In this document: positions 34,253-42,778 of the stretch, in pieces
How positions within the stretch are numbered: the stretch's first letter is position 1
Layout: the number at the start of each line of letters is the position of its first letter
Source: Candidatus Agathobaculum intestinipullorum
GTDB lineage: Bacteria; Bacillota; Clostridia; Oscillospirales; Butyricicoccaceae
DNA: 62,680 nt
Assembly (NCBI GenBank): GCA_019117485.1
Contig: DWZQ01000027.1
Coordinates: forward strand, 1-62,680
Direction of reading: 5' to 3'
Program-made: the position numbers and the translations under genes
Notes under the pieces: model-generated
What the model was told of the DNA's origin: nothing
Database searches by the model: none
What the model saw: only the letters and a program-made list of their open reading frames with translations

Positions 34253-34339
34253 CAAAAATGAAAAAAGGTGTTGACAGAATGTCGACACCGCGATATAATA
34301 TAAAAGCTGTCACACGAGAGTGATTGTGTGACAGAACTT

Positions 34340-34416
34340 CGAGGTGTGGCTCAGCTTGGTAGAGCGCTTCGTTCGGGACGAAGAGGCCGCAGGTTCAAAT
34401 CCTGTCACCTCGACCA
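34340..34416 (+). tRNA. tRNA-Pro(CGG)
   Basis: Acceptor CGAGGTG/CACCTCG, anticodon stem CTTCG/CGAAG with loop TTCGGGA (anticodon CGG), T loop TTCAAAT, encoded CCA. Confidence 0.94.
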
Positions 34417-34418
34417 TC

Positions 34419-34449
34419 AAAAGGATCTGCTTCGGCAGATCCTTTTTGT
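34419..34449 (+). terminator. tRNA-Pro terminator
   Basis: AAAGGATCTGC-TTC-GGCAGATCCTTT stem and T tract right after the tRNA. Confidence 0.85.
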
Positions 34450-34458
34450 ATTTGTGGG

Positions 34459-34831
34459 AAAAAGTGCAAATGATAAATGAGCGGCGTGCTGATGCAGGCG
34501 GATTCGAGCGATGATCACCGTGCGGCGAATGAACTGTCATAAACCGAACCATAGGCGGAATATACTTTCAGCAGGGGGATTTTGCCGGTCAAGTTTGCAC
34601 TTTTTGGTACTTGCCGGAGACATGGGTTATGGTGGGACAGTCAAAATGCACAGCGAGATTGTTAGCGAATTAACAAAAAACGTGCATTTATCCGACGTAC
34701 AAGGACGAAAATGTACAGTGTCCGCAATGTGCGGACAAGTGTCCTGTGCATTTTAGGCAAAATGTCCAAATCAAAAATGCAAAAAAACAAATAAAAAGTG
34801 CAAATTCATTATAACACTTTTCTGGTAGAAT
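34459..34831 (+). promoter_or_regulatory. PTS operon control region with repeated AAAAAGTGCAAAT sites
   Basis: The 500-bp gap before the PTS operon holds the 13-mer AAAAAGTGCAAAT twice in direct orientation (34459-34471 and 34793-34805) and once inverted with one change (GTTTGCACTTTTT, 34593-34605); weaker AAAATGCA-like copies lie near 34640, 34680, 34745 and 34773. The last full site abuts the -35 position of an extended -10 promoter (TGG-TAGAAT, 34826-34831) that has no -35 box, the usual layout for an activator. The AraC protein at 40.3-41.4 kb is the obvious candidate. Confidence 0.6.
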
Positions 34832-34948
34832 AATCTTTGTAATTTAGCGGATGTGACCCATTGTTCCCAGATGGTTCGCGCTGCTTTTTGAAAGAGAGGG
34901 GAATCAGTCAACACAGTCAATGCAAAAACTGGAGAAAGGGGAAGGAAT

Positions 34949-35425
34949 ATGCCAGATATTGTATTAACGAGAATCGACAACCGTTTAATCCATGGTCAGG
35001 TCGCAACCCAGTGGTGCGGCGTGGTAGGCGCGAATCTGCTGCTTGTTGCAAATGATGCCGTCTCCACGGACGAATTCCGCCAGGGCCTGATGAACATGGC
35101 TGCGCCTAGCTATGCGCAGACCCGGTTCTTCTCAATTGAGAAGACCATCAACATCATCGGTAAGGCATCGCCGAATCAGCATATTGCCATCATCTGCGAA
35201 ACGCCGCAGGATGTGCTCAAGCTGGTTGAGGGCGGCGTACCGATCAAAAAGGTGAACATTGGAAACATGCATATGGCGGATGGGAAGCGCCAGGTTGCAA
35301 CTTCTGTCGCGGTAGACGACGATGACGTAGCATGCTTTAAGAAGCTGCAGGAGCTGGGTGTGGAGCTTGAGATCAAACGAGTTCCGGACACGCCCGCGGA
35401 AAATATCGAAAAACTGTTCAAGTGA
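34949..35425 (+). CDS. PTS mannose/sorbose-family IIB component
   Basis: 158 residues. VLTRIDNRLIHGQVATQW carries the phosphorylated His15-type residue of the mannose-family IIB (RxDxRLxHGQ). It passes phosphate from IIA to the sugar. First gene of the operon IIB-IIC-IID-unknown-IIA-agaS-yajC-like. The N-acetylgalactosamine assignment comes from the neighbours (AgaS, NagA, KbaY/Z-type). Confidence 0.93.
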   Translation: MPDIVLTRIDNRLIHGQVATQWCGVVGANLLLVANDAVSTDEFRQGLMNMAAPSYAQTRFFSIEKTINIIGKASPNQHIAIICETPQDVLKLVEGGVPIKKVNIGNMHMADGKRQVATSVAVDDDDVACFKKLQELGVELEIKRVPDTPAENIEKLFK

Positions 35426-35459
35426 TATTTCACCGAAAGCACCTGGAAAGGAGTAAGTA

Positions 35460-36284
35460 ATGGAAATTACCATCATCCAGGCGATCTTGGTCTTTGTAGT
35501 TGCCTTTATCATGGGTATCGACCAGTTCAGCTTCCTGGAATCTTTGTATCAGCCGATCTTCACCTGCCCGCTCATCGGTGCCATCCTTGGCAACTTTGAA
35601 CTCGGCGTAGTTGTCGGCGGTTCTTATCAGCTCGTTCAGATCGGCTCCATGCCGATCGGTGGCGCTCAGCCCCCCAACGCGATCCTCGGCGGCATCATGG
35701 CTACCGTATTCGCGGTATCGCTGGGCATGGAAGCCACGCCGGAAGGCGTTGGCGCGGCACTTGGCCTTGCGATTCCGTTCGCAGTATTCGGCCAGTACGC
35801 TGTTACCCTGACCTTCACCATCATGTCCGGTATGATGGCTAAGGCTGACCAGTGCGCGGAGAACGCGGACGTCAAGGGTATCCGTAACATCAACTTCATG
35901 GAAATGGCGATCCTCGGCACGCTGTTCGGCCTGCTGGCGGTTGCCGGTCTGTACGGCGGTTCCGCCCTCGGCCAGACCCTGCAGGACTTCTCGTTCCAGT
36001 TCTCTTGGGTCATGGCAGGCCTCGACGCTGCTGGCGGCGCGATGAAGTTTGTAGGTTTCGCAATCCTGATGAAGGTTATGATGTCCAACGAGATGTGGGG
36101 CTTCCTGCTGGCCGGCTTTGCTATGGCTCTGCTGTGCAGCGCTAATGCTTCCACCTCTGGCGCGACCCTCATTCTGTGCGCATTCGTAGGCGCTGCGATC
36201 GCGATCTATGATTTCTCGATCAACACGAAGATCAAGGCGAATGCCGGCGCTGGCAACATGGGAGGTGACTCGGATGGCATTTAA
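35460..36284 (+). CDS. PTS mannose/sorbose-family IIC component
   Basis: 274 residues with about seven hydrophobic helices. MGIDQFSFLESLYQPIFTCP and GVVVGGSYQLVQIGSMPIGGAQPPN are the family motifs of the translocating subunit. It makes the membrane channel with IID. Overlaps IID by 11 nt, so both are made in equal amounts. Confidence 0.93.
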   Translation: MEITIIQAILVFVVAFIMGIDQFSFLESLYQPIFTCPLIGAILGNFELGVVVGGSYQLVQIGSMPIGGAQPPNAILGGIMATVFAVSLGMEATPEGVGAALGLAIPFAVFGQYAVTLTFTIMSGMMAKADQCAENADVKGIRNINFMEMAILGTLFGLLAVAGLYGGSALGQTLQDFSFQFSWVMAGLDAAGGAMKFVGFAILMKVMMSNEMWGFLLAGFAMALLCSANASTSGATLILCAFVGAAIAIYDFSINTKIKANAGAGNMGGDSDGI

Positions 36285-37275
36285 TATTCCCGAGAAATAT
36301 CAGGACCTGAACCCTGCACCGCAGGTTGATAAGGCTACCCTGAATAAGATGGTTTGGCTGTCCTGCTTCCTGCAGGCATCCTTCAACTACGAGAGAATGC
36401 AGGCTTGTGGCTGGCTGTGGGGCATGCTCCCCGGCCTTCAGAAGATCCACACCAACAAGGAAGACCTCAAGGCTTCCATGGCACATAACTTGGACTTCCT
36501 GAATACCCACCCGTTCCTCGTAACGTTCGTTATGGGCATTGTGCTTTCGCTCGAGCAGAACAAGGCTGATACCCAGACGATCCGCTCCGTACGTATTTCC
36601 GCTGCCGGCCCGCTCGGCGGCATTGGTGACGCTCTGTTCTGGCTGACGCTGGTTCCGATCACCGCAGGCTTGACCGCGAACATCGCCCTGCAGGGCAGCT
36701 TCCTGGGCGCGATCCTGTTCCTGATTATCTTTAACGCAGTGCAGTTTGCAATTCGTTTCGGCCTGATGTACTGGTCTTATGGCCTTGGTACTAAGGCGGT
36801 TACCATGCTGACCTCGAGCGCGAAGGAATTCACCCGTGCGGCGTCTATCCTCGGCGTATTCGTAGTCGGTGGCCTGATTGCTAACTACGGCGGCACGACT
36901 GTCCGTCTGATCGTGGGCGATACCCAGATCAACATCCAGGCTCTGCTGGACGGCATCCTGCCCAAGCTGATCCCGCTGCTGATCACCCTCGGCCTGTATG
37001 TCCTGATCAAGAAGGGCTGGACGCCGGTTAAGTGCATCCTGCTCATCTTGGTTTGCGGTATCGTTGGCTGCGCGTTCGGCATCTGGACCGGTAACTCTCA
37101 GGCAATGGACGCAGACGGCAACACCATTCCTGGCGGCTACAATCCGCTGGTTGAGTGGTATGACTATCCGGAGCCCGCTCCGGCAGAGAAGACCGGCCAG
37201 CAGGCTTGGGACGCTCTGACTGCGGTCGTAACCGAGCTGCAGAATGGCGGCGTTGTGGTTACCATGCCCGAATAA
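36274..37275 (+). CDS. PTS mannose/sorbose-family IID component
   Basis: 333 residues from ATG 36274 after GGGAGGTGACTCGG. FLQASFNYERMQACGWLWGMLP and NTHPFLVTFVMGIVLSLEQ are typical IID motifs, followed by GPLGGIGDALFW and several helices. About 60 residues longer than the usual 270-residue IID: the C-terminal extension (YNPLVEWYDYPEPAPAEKTG...) is soluble and of unknown use. Confidence 0.92.
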   Translation: MAFNIPEKYQDLNPAPQVDKATLNKMVWLSCFLQASFNYERMQACGWLWGMLPGLQKIHTNKEDLKASMAHNLDFLNTHPFLVTFVMGIVLSLEQNKADTQTIRSVRISAAGPLGGIGDALFWLTLVPITAGLTANIALQGSFLGAILFLIIFNAVQFAIRFGLMYWSYGLGTKAVTMLTSSAKEFTRAASILGVFVVGGLIANYGGTTVRLIVGDTQINIQALLDGILPKLIPLLITLGLYVLIKKGWTPVKCILLILVCGIVGCAFGIWTGNSQAMDADGNTIPGGYNPLVEWYDYPEPAPAEKTGQQAWDALTAVVTELQNGGVVVTMPE

Positions 37276-37384
37276 AATCGAACAGCTCGGCAGAGCATAG
37301 TTTCTGTTGAGGAAAGCAATAGGGGGAGATGGCGATTGGATCATTTCCCCCTATTGATTGAAATGAAAGAAATCAGGTGTTTGT

Positions 37385-38086
37385 GTGAGTGGAATTACAG
37401 CGGTGGTCATTTTTCTACTGTTCGCCTGCTATTTGGGAATTCAGGTCCTTAAAAACTTCCAGCTGCGGCAGATGAATACCGGGCTGAAGAGCAAGGACTA
37501 CGAAACGGTGGAAAAACTGGCGGATATGGCGATGTCCCGCAGGTTGCTGGGGGAATACACCTGCGACCTGTACAAACTGCGCGCCCTGTATCTTGCTCAG
37601 GATACGGAACGCTTTGAGGACATGCTGCACCGAATGATCGCGGCGACTTATAAAAACCCGGCCGATAAAAAGAGCTTTCTGGAACAGTATTTCCATACCT
37701 TCCTGCTCAAGGAGAATCGGAAGTATGCGGATTGGCTGCTCGAAGCAATCCGGCAGACCGGGGATGAAAAGCTCGCGCGATACACCGGACAAGCTTATGA
37801 GGTAATCTTCAACCGGCGTACCGATCTGATTGCGGAAATGGACGCGCAGGTCGATGCCAAGCAGTACTATGGTTTCCCCCTCGGCGTGGTGCTGTTTATG
37901 ATTGCAAAGCAATATGAGTATCTGGGAGATGAGGAGAACGCAGGCAGCTATTATCGCAGCGCAAAGGTGTGCTTCCACCCAAAGGCGCTGTATGTGCCGG
38001 TGATCCGGGAAAATCTCCGACGGCTGGGGCAGCCGGAGGATATTCAGGAGGGGATGCGTGCGCAGCAGCGCCGCCGTTCAAAATAA
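37385..38086 (+). CDS. Membrane-anchored helical-repeat protein of unknown function (PTS-linked)
   Basis: 233 residues from a GTG. One N-terminal helix (VVIFLLFACYLGIQVL, residues 6-22) anchors a soluble alpha-helical domain rich in aromatic and charged pairs, with TPR-like spacing (KDYETVEKLADMAMSRRLLGEYTC; QYEYLGDEENAGSYYRSAKV). Basic C terminus QQRRRSK. I do not recognise a family. Its place between IID and IIA, with 26 nt to the IIA gene, suggests a role in assembling or regulating the PTS, which is inference only. Confidence 0.6.
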   Translation: MSGITAVVIFLLFACYLGIQVLKNFQLRQMNTGLKSKDYETVEKLADMAMSRRLLGEYTCDLYKLRALYLAQDTERFEDMLHRMIAATYKNPADKKSFLEQYFHTFLLKENRKYADWLLEAIRQTGDEKLARYTGQAYEVIFNRRTDLIAEMDAQVDAKQYYGFPLGVVLFMIAKQYEYLGDEENAGSYYRSAKVCFHPKALYVPVIRENLRRLGQPEDIQEGMRAQQRRRSK

Positions 38087-38111
38087 CCCGATGGAGAATA
38101 GGAGTAGAACA

Positions 38112-38540
38112 ATGATCGGATTACTGGTAACTGGACATGCAAATTTCGGTTCTGGCCTGACCAGCTCGCTCAACCTGATCGCGGGCGAACAGGAAGCGTA
38201 CAAGTATGTTGACTTCCTGCCTGAGTACAGTCTGGAGGACCTGTCGCGTGAGCTGAGCAAAGCCATGGACGAGCTTAAGGACTGCGAGGGCATCCTCGTG
38301 TTCTCCGACCTGCCGGGCGGCACCCCGTTTAAGACTGCGGTCGAGGTCGGCTTCCCGCGCGGCAATGTCAACGTTATTGCAGGCACCAACCTGCCGATGA
38401 TGGTCGAGATCGCCATGTCGCGTAAGTTCATCGACGATTTGGAGATGCTGACCCAGTCTGCGCTCGATACCGGCAAGGAGCAGATTGTTAGATATGAGTT
38501 CAAAAAGGTGGAGCAGCAGGAGTCGGATGAGGGCATCTGA
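38112..38540 (+). CDS. PTS mannose-family IIA component
   Basis: 142 residues. LLVTGHANFGSGLTSSLNLI contains the phosphorylated His10-type residue (TGHxxFxxG), and VFSDLPGGTPFKTAVE is the second active-site motif. It receives phosphate from HPr. The acidic C-terminal tail is longer than in ManX-type domains. Completes the four-part PTS (IIA, IIB, IIC, IID) of this operon. Confidence 0.93.
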   Translation: MIGLLVTGHANFGSGLTSSLNLIAGEQEAYKYVDFLPEYSLEDLSRELSKAMDELKDCEGILVFSDLPGGTPFKTAVEVGFPRGNVNVIAGTNLPMMVEIAMSRKFIDDLEMLTQSALDTGKEQIVRYEFKKVEQQESDEGI

Positions 38541-38622
38541 TTCGGCGGCATGCCTTTGTAAGATAAATGGGTAATGTGGTTTCCACGCCGTAAAGGCGCG
38601 GATGGAAAGGAGTATTGCACCA

Positions 38623-39804
38623 ATGAGCACGATTTTTGATATCACCAGCGAAGATATGCAGAAAGCAACGGCCACCTTTACGCTGACCGAGATTTATCAG
38701 CAGCCGAACACGTGGAAAAAGACTTGCGACCAGATCCGCGCGAACAAGGATGAGATCAAGAAGTTCATCGACCAGGTCATCACCTGCGACGACTACGACG
38801 TTATCCTCACCGGCGCCGGCACGAGCGAGTTCGTCGGCAACGCACTGTTCCCGAGCCTGAACAAGCAGCTCGGCTTTAAGATCAAGTCCTACGGCACGAC
38901 CGATCTGGTTCCGACGCCGGAGAACTACCTGTCCCGGACCAAGCCTACGCTGCTGGTTAGCTTTGGCCGTTCGGGCAACTCGCCTGAGTCCATCGGCGCA
39001 CTTGACGTTGCCGAGGCTGTTTGCGATAACGTTTACCACCTGTTCGTTACCTGCAACAAGAACGGCGCGCTTTCCAAGCGTGCGGAGACGACCGACAACT
39101 GCTATGCGATCAACCTGACCGACGAGACCCATGACCAGAGCTTTGCGATGACCTCGAGCTTCTCGAACATGTATCTGGCGACTTACCTCTGCTTCAACCT
39201 CGACCGTCTGGATGACGCCATCGCAGAGTTTGAGCAGGCGATTGTAGCTGGCCAGAAGTTCCTCGACAGCACCTATGCACAGGTTCGCAAGATCGTCGAC
39301 GAATATAACTTCAACCGCATCGTTTATCTGGGCAGCAACGCGCTCAAGGGCTTTGCACAGGAGTCCGCGCTCAAGATGCTCGAACTGACCGCCGGTCAGG
39401 TCGTCACCATGTACGATACGCCGCTTGGCTTCCGTCATGGCCCGAAGTCCATCATCGATGACAACACCATCACGATCGTTTATCTGAGCGATAATGCGTA
39501 CACCCGTCAGTACGAGGTCGACCTGATCAAGGAGATGAGCGGCCAGCGCAAGGGCAACAAGATCGTCGCTGTCATGAATAAGGCGGACGACGCGGTAGCC
39601 GCACTGGTTGATTACGCGATCGTTTATGATCTGGCGGACGAGCATGCCAATGCAGTCCTCGGTCTGGACTATATCCTGTTTGCACAGACCATCGCGGTGC
39701 TCAAGTCCCTCTCGCTGGGTATCACGCCGGATAATCCGTGCCCGACCGGCGAAGTGAACCGTGTTGTTAAGGGTGTTACTCTGTATCCGTACACCCGGGC
39801 GTAA
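38623..39804 (+). CDS. agaS: SIS-domain sugar isomerase/deaminase AgaS
   Basis: 393 residues. Two SIS domains: YDVILTGAGTSEFVGNALFP and LLVSFGRSGNSPESIGAL in the first, IVYLGSNALKGFAQESALKMLELTAGQ and DTPLGFRHGPKSIID in the second. This is the AgaS family, galactosamine-6-phosphate deaminase/isomerase giving tagatose-6-phosphate. It follows the IIA gene and fits a GalNAc/GalN route together with NagA. Confidence 0.9.
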   Translation: MSTIFDITSEDMQKATATFTLTEIYQQPNTWKKTCDQIRANKDEIKKFIDQVITCDDYDVILTGAGTSEFVGNALFPSLNKQLGFKIKSYGTTDLVPTPENYLSRTKPTLLVSFGRSGNSPESIGALDVAEAVCDNVYHLFVTCNKNGALSKRAETTDNCYAINLTDETHDQSFAMTSSFSNMYLATYLCFNLDRLDDAIAEFEQAIVAGQKFLDSTYAQVRKIVDEYNFNRIVYLGSNALKGFAQESALKMLELTAGQVVTMYDTPLGFRHGPKSIIDDNTITIVYLSDNAYTRQYEVDLIKEMSGQRKGNKIVAVMNKADDAVAALVDYAIVYDLADEHANAVLGLDYILFAQTIAVLKSLSLGITPDNPCPTGEVNRVVKGVTLYPYTRA

Positions 39805-39892
39805 GCAAAGTCTCAACCGTGCCGCGCGGCGGCGTACCCGGTTTGGGTGCGCCGCGTCGGCATGATGCATCCCCGTGCGGCGCGGGCAGCAG

Positions 39893-39922
39893 AAAAGGGG
39901 CGGCCGCAGCCGCCCCTTTTGC
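39893..39922 (+). terminator. Terminator between agaS and the YajC-like gene
   Basis: AAAAGGGGCGGC-CGCA-GCCGCCCCTTTT, 12-bp stem with T-rich downstream. A second hairpin GCGGCGTACCC/GGGTGCGCCGC lies at 39827-39856 before it. The YajC-like gene therefore may be expressed less than the PTS genes. Confidence 0.75.
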
Positions 39923-39974
39923 CTTTTTCCACCGTAAACGGGGGCAAAACAACTACAAGGAGTTTTACAGCAAT

Positions 39975-40250
39975 ATGAATTGGGAAGTAATCCTGTGGGC
40001 CTGTGGCACCGTAGCCGTCCTGCTGATTTTGGCGATGCTGGTCCTCTCAATCCTGTCGGCGCGCAATATGCGCCGCAGCCGTGAGCACATGGCGCAATTA
40101 CAGTCGGACATCAAGGTTGGCGCGTCAATCCTGTTTGGCGGCGGCATTTACGGCAAGATCGTCAAGATCAAGGACGACGTGATCGACGTGGAAGTCGGCA
40201 AGGATACCGTCATCCAGATTTCCCGCTACGCAATCCAGTCCGTAGAGTAA
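39975..40250 (+). CDS. YajC-like small membrane protein
   Basis: 91 residues from ATG 39975 after AAGGAG. One hydrophobic helix (about 5-28), then RNMRRSREHMAQLQSDIKVGASILFGGGIYGKIVKIKDDVIDVEVGKDT, the YajC pattern (xxLxxGdxVxTxGGixGxVvxixddxvxxei). YajC belongs to the Sec holo-translocon, but YajC-like copies are also found next to mannose-family PTS genes. Whether this one is the general or a PTS-specific copy is not decidable here. Confidence 0.8.
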   Translation: MNWEVILWACGTVAVLLILAMLVLSILSARNMRRSREHMAQLQSDIKVGASILFGGGIYGKIVKIKDDVIDVEVGKDTVIQISRYAIQSVE

Positions 40251-40262
40251 GCGATGGGCAGA

Positions 40263-41444
40263 TCAGCCCGTCTCACCCGTGCTGTTTTCCCGGGCGTATT
40301 CGCTCGGGGAAACATCAAAGTATTTTTTGAACAGCCGGGAGAAATAATGGATGGAGCTAAAACCCAGCATGTCCGCAATTTCACTGATGGTGTACTGGTT
40401 TTCCCGGATTAGTTCCTTGCTTTTTTGCAGCTTAATGCTCAGCAGGTAGCTTTTGGGGGAGTTGTGCAGGTAAAGCTTGAACAGCGCTTGCAGTGAGGTA
40501 CGGGACAGGAAGAATTTGTGGCAAATCTGCTCAATGGTGATGGGTTCCGCGACCTTTTCGTCCATATAGGCGAGGATCTGCTGGAGCAGGTTGCTTTGGA
40601 AGTTTAGGTTGGCGCCCGGACGCAGCAGGCTGCGTTCCTCGGCCAGCTCGCTGGCCAGCAGGTCCAGCCGCGTGACGGCTTCCTGCATGTGGCACAGCAT
40701 GAGCGTGCGCGCAGGCGGTGTACGCATGGCATTGTCCTCAATGATCTTGTACATCGTATCGCGCAGGCCGTTGGTGCAGTGGAATACGCAGCCAAGCAGC
40801 CGTTCCGGCTCCGCCAAATCCATGTCGAAGGTAACGGATAAGTAGCTGCAAGCCTCATCCTTGGAGAGCTGTTTGGCGTGCTCGCTGTCCGGGCCATACA
40901 GAATGAGGTCGCCTGCGGCCAGTGTGCAGCTGACATCTGCCAGCGCAGCGGTCAATGTGCCGCTGTGCACATAGATCAGCTCGTAATAATCGTGCCCCGC
41001 GCGGTTAAACCGGTAGGCTGTCCCTTCGGCCGCATAGTAGTGGTCAAGGATTTCAAGCACGTTGAACCGCACTGGGGTGGGCTGCAAGGTGAACGGCTCG
41101 CGCAGCGCAACCTTGGTATAGCGGTTTTCCGGAACGAGCACATAAAAACTTGCCTCATCCGATACGGACAGGATGTTAAAGCATACCCCGGGCCGGAGTT
41201 TCAAATAATGATGGATGGCAAAGTCCTTCAGGTCGGCAGGGTCGGGCGGTGTGCCGATGACAATGCTGGCAAGCCCGCTGATCAATTCGATATATACTTC
41301 ACAGGGAAAGCAGAAAAGCTGCTCCACTGTTTTGTCGCGTGTCAGCAATTGCATACAGGCAAGATGGTCTTTCTCCAGGTCGACCGGTTCGTAATAGAAC
41401 GAGCCAAACTCGAGGAAACTGTCATATAACGCTTGATTATTCAT
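40263..41444 (-). CDS. AraC family transcriptional regulator
   Basis: 393 residues. The C-terminal 100 residues are a double helix-turn-helix of AraC type: ITIEQICHKFFLSRTSLQALFK and YTISEIADMLGFSSIHYFSRLFKKYFDVSPSEYA. Before it lies a cupin-like sensor (about 130-210, HDYYELIYVHSGTLTAAL) and an N-terminal domain of about 120 residues of unknown type. It is convergent to the PTS operon and divergent to nagA, so it probably activates both when amino sugars are present. Candidate sites are the AAAAAGTGCAAAT repeats before the PTS operon. Confidence 0.9.
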   Translation of the reverse strand: MNNQALYDSFLEFGSFYYEPVDLEKDHLACMQLLTRDKTVEQLFCFPCEVYIELISGLASIVIGTPPDPADLKDFAIHHYLKLRPGVCFNILSVSDEASFYVLVPENRYTKVALREPFTLQPTPVRFNVLEILDHYYAAEGTAYRFNRAGHDYYELIYVHSGTLTAALADVSCTLAAGDLILYGPDSEHAKQLSKDEACSYLSVTFDMDLAEPERLLGCVFHCTNGLRDTMYKIIEDNAMRTPPARTLMLCHMQEAVTRLDLLASELAEERSLLRPGANLNFQSNLLQQILAYMDEKVAEPITIEQICHKFFLSRTSLQALFKLYLHNSPKSYLLSIKLQKSKELIRENQYTISEIADMLGFSSIHYFSRLFKKYFDVSPSEYARENSTGETG

Positions 41445-41511
41445 GGCAAATCCCCTATTGTCTTCCGCTTTTGCATCAGGATGTGAAAGTACAACCTATT
41501 TTCTATTTTAG

Positions 41512-41517
41512 TATAAT
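41512..41517 (+). promoter_or_regulatory. -10 box of nagA
   Basis: TATAAT with no recognisable -35 box (GTACAA at 17 bp), again as expected for an activated promoter; TTTTGCATC about 40 bp upstream resembles half of the AAAAAGTGCAAAT site read in reverse. Confidence 0.4.
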
Positions 41518-41632
41518 TTGAAACGAAATGCAAGATGCCTGCACATGGGGCAGGGAAGATAACAGCTTTTGGCAGCGCAGTGCGCCGGCTTCGGGGCGCG
41601 GCTGCCGGCACAGGCAGGAGGTTAGGTAAAAA

Positions 41633-42778
41633 ATGATCGTACAGAGTAAAAAGGTATGGTTGGCCGACCAGTTTACCGCCGCGCAGATTGAAGTGGCGGA
41701 CGGGAAGATCACGGGCGTTTATCCGTATGGCAGCAAGCCGGTTGACAAGGATTACGGCAGCGAGCGCATTCTGCCGGGCTTTATCGACGTACACTGCCAC
41801 GGCGCGTTCGGGTTTGATACCAACGATGCCGAGGAGCAGGGCCTGCGCTACTGGGTGCGCAATATCGTCTCCGAGGGCGTAACTGCACTGCTGCCGACCA
41901 CGATCACCCAGAGCGAGCAGGTGCTGACTGCGGCGCTTGAGAACGTGGCCAAGGTCGTGGCCGACGGCTACGAAGGCGCGGAAATTCTGGGCGTGCATTT
42001 CGAGGGGCCGTATCTGGATATGGTCTATAAGGGAGCGCAGCCCGAGCAGCATATCGTCAAGCCGACGATTGAGCAGTTTGAGCGCTATCAGAAGGCGGCC
42101 AACGGCCTGATCAAGTATATCACCATGGCAACCGAGACCGACGAAGATTTTGCTCTGACCCGCTACTGTGCGGAACATGGCGTGGTGGTCAGCATTGGCC
42201 ACTCGGCGGCGACCTATGAGCAGGCGGTCATGGCGTGGGCGAACGGCGCGCGCACGATGACCCATGTGTATAACGGCATGACGCCGTTCAACCACCGTGC
42301 GAACGGTCTGGTGGGTGCGGCATATCGCATCCGCAACATGTATGGTGAGATCATCTGCGACGGCAACCACTCGACGCTTGCGGCGCTCAACCAGTTCTTC
42401 CATGAGAAGGGCGCGGACTATGGCGTGCTGGTCACCGATGCGCTGATGGCGAAGGGCAAGCCGATCGGCTCCAAGTTCATGTTCGGCGGCAACGAGATCG
42501 AGATCTATCCGGACGGCAGCGCGCACCTGACCTCGACCGGTGGTTTGGCCGGTTCGACGCTGTGCGTCAACAAGGGTCTGCGCATCCTGATCGAGGAGGC
42601 GCAGGTGCCGGTCAGCACGGCGATCAACGCCTGCACCAAGAACCCGGCGGCTTGCCTCGGCATTTCGGACCGCAAGGGCGAGATCAAGGTCGGTCTGGAT
42701 GCGGATTTGGTCGTGCTCGACCGTGATTACAATGTCTTGCAGACCTACTGCAAGGGTAAAGGAATGTTAGATGAGTAA
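41633..42778 (+). CDS. nagA: N-acetylglucosamine/galactosamine-6-phosphate deacetylase
   Basis: 381 residues. Amidohydrolase barrel with DVHCHGAFGFDTND (HxH), HFEGPYLD (Glu ligand), ISIGHSA-like VVSIGHSAATYEQA (His), THVYNGMTPFNHR (His) and LVTDALMAKG (catalytic Asp). It removes acetate from amino-sugar phosphate in the cytosol. In this setting, with AgaS and the PTS, GalNAc-6-phosphate is the likely substrate (AgaA role), although GlcNAc-6-phosphate is equally possible from sequence. Overlaps the next gene by 8 nt. Confidence 0.93.
   Translation: MIVQSKKVWLADQFTAAQIEVADGKITGVYPYGSKPVDKDYGSERILPGFIDVHCHGAFGFDTNDAEEQGLRYWVRNIVSEGVTALLPTTITQSEQVLTAALENVAKVVADGYEGAEILGVHFEGPYLDMVYKGAQPEQHIVKPTIEQFERYQKAANGLIKYITMATETDEDFALTRYCAEHGVVVSIGHSAATYEQAVMAWANGARTMTHVYNGMTPFNHRANGLVGAAYRIRNMYGEIICDGNHSTLAALNQFFHEKGADYGVLVTDALMAKGKPIGSKFMFGGNEIEIYPDGSAHLTSTGGLAGSTLCVNKGLRILIEEAQVPVSTAINACTKNPAACLGISDRKGEIKVGLDADLVVLDRDYNVLQTYCKGKGMLDE

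Noticed and set aside
38500-40050. A 516-codon minus-strand frame across agaS.
   Set aside because: Antisense shadow; agaS has full SIS-domain motifs and a good ribosome binding site.
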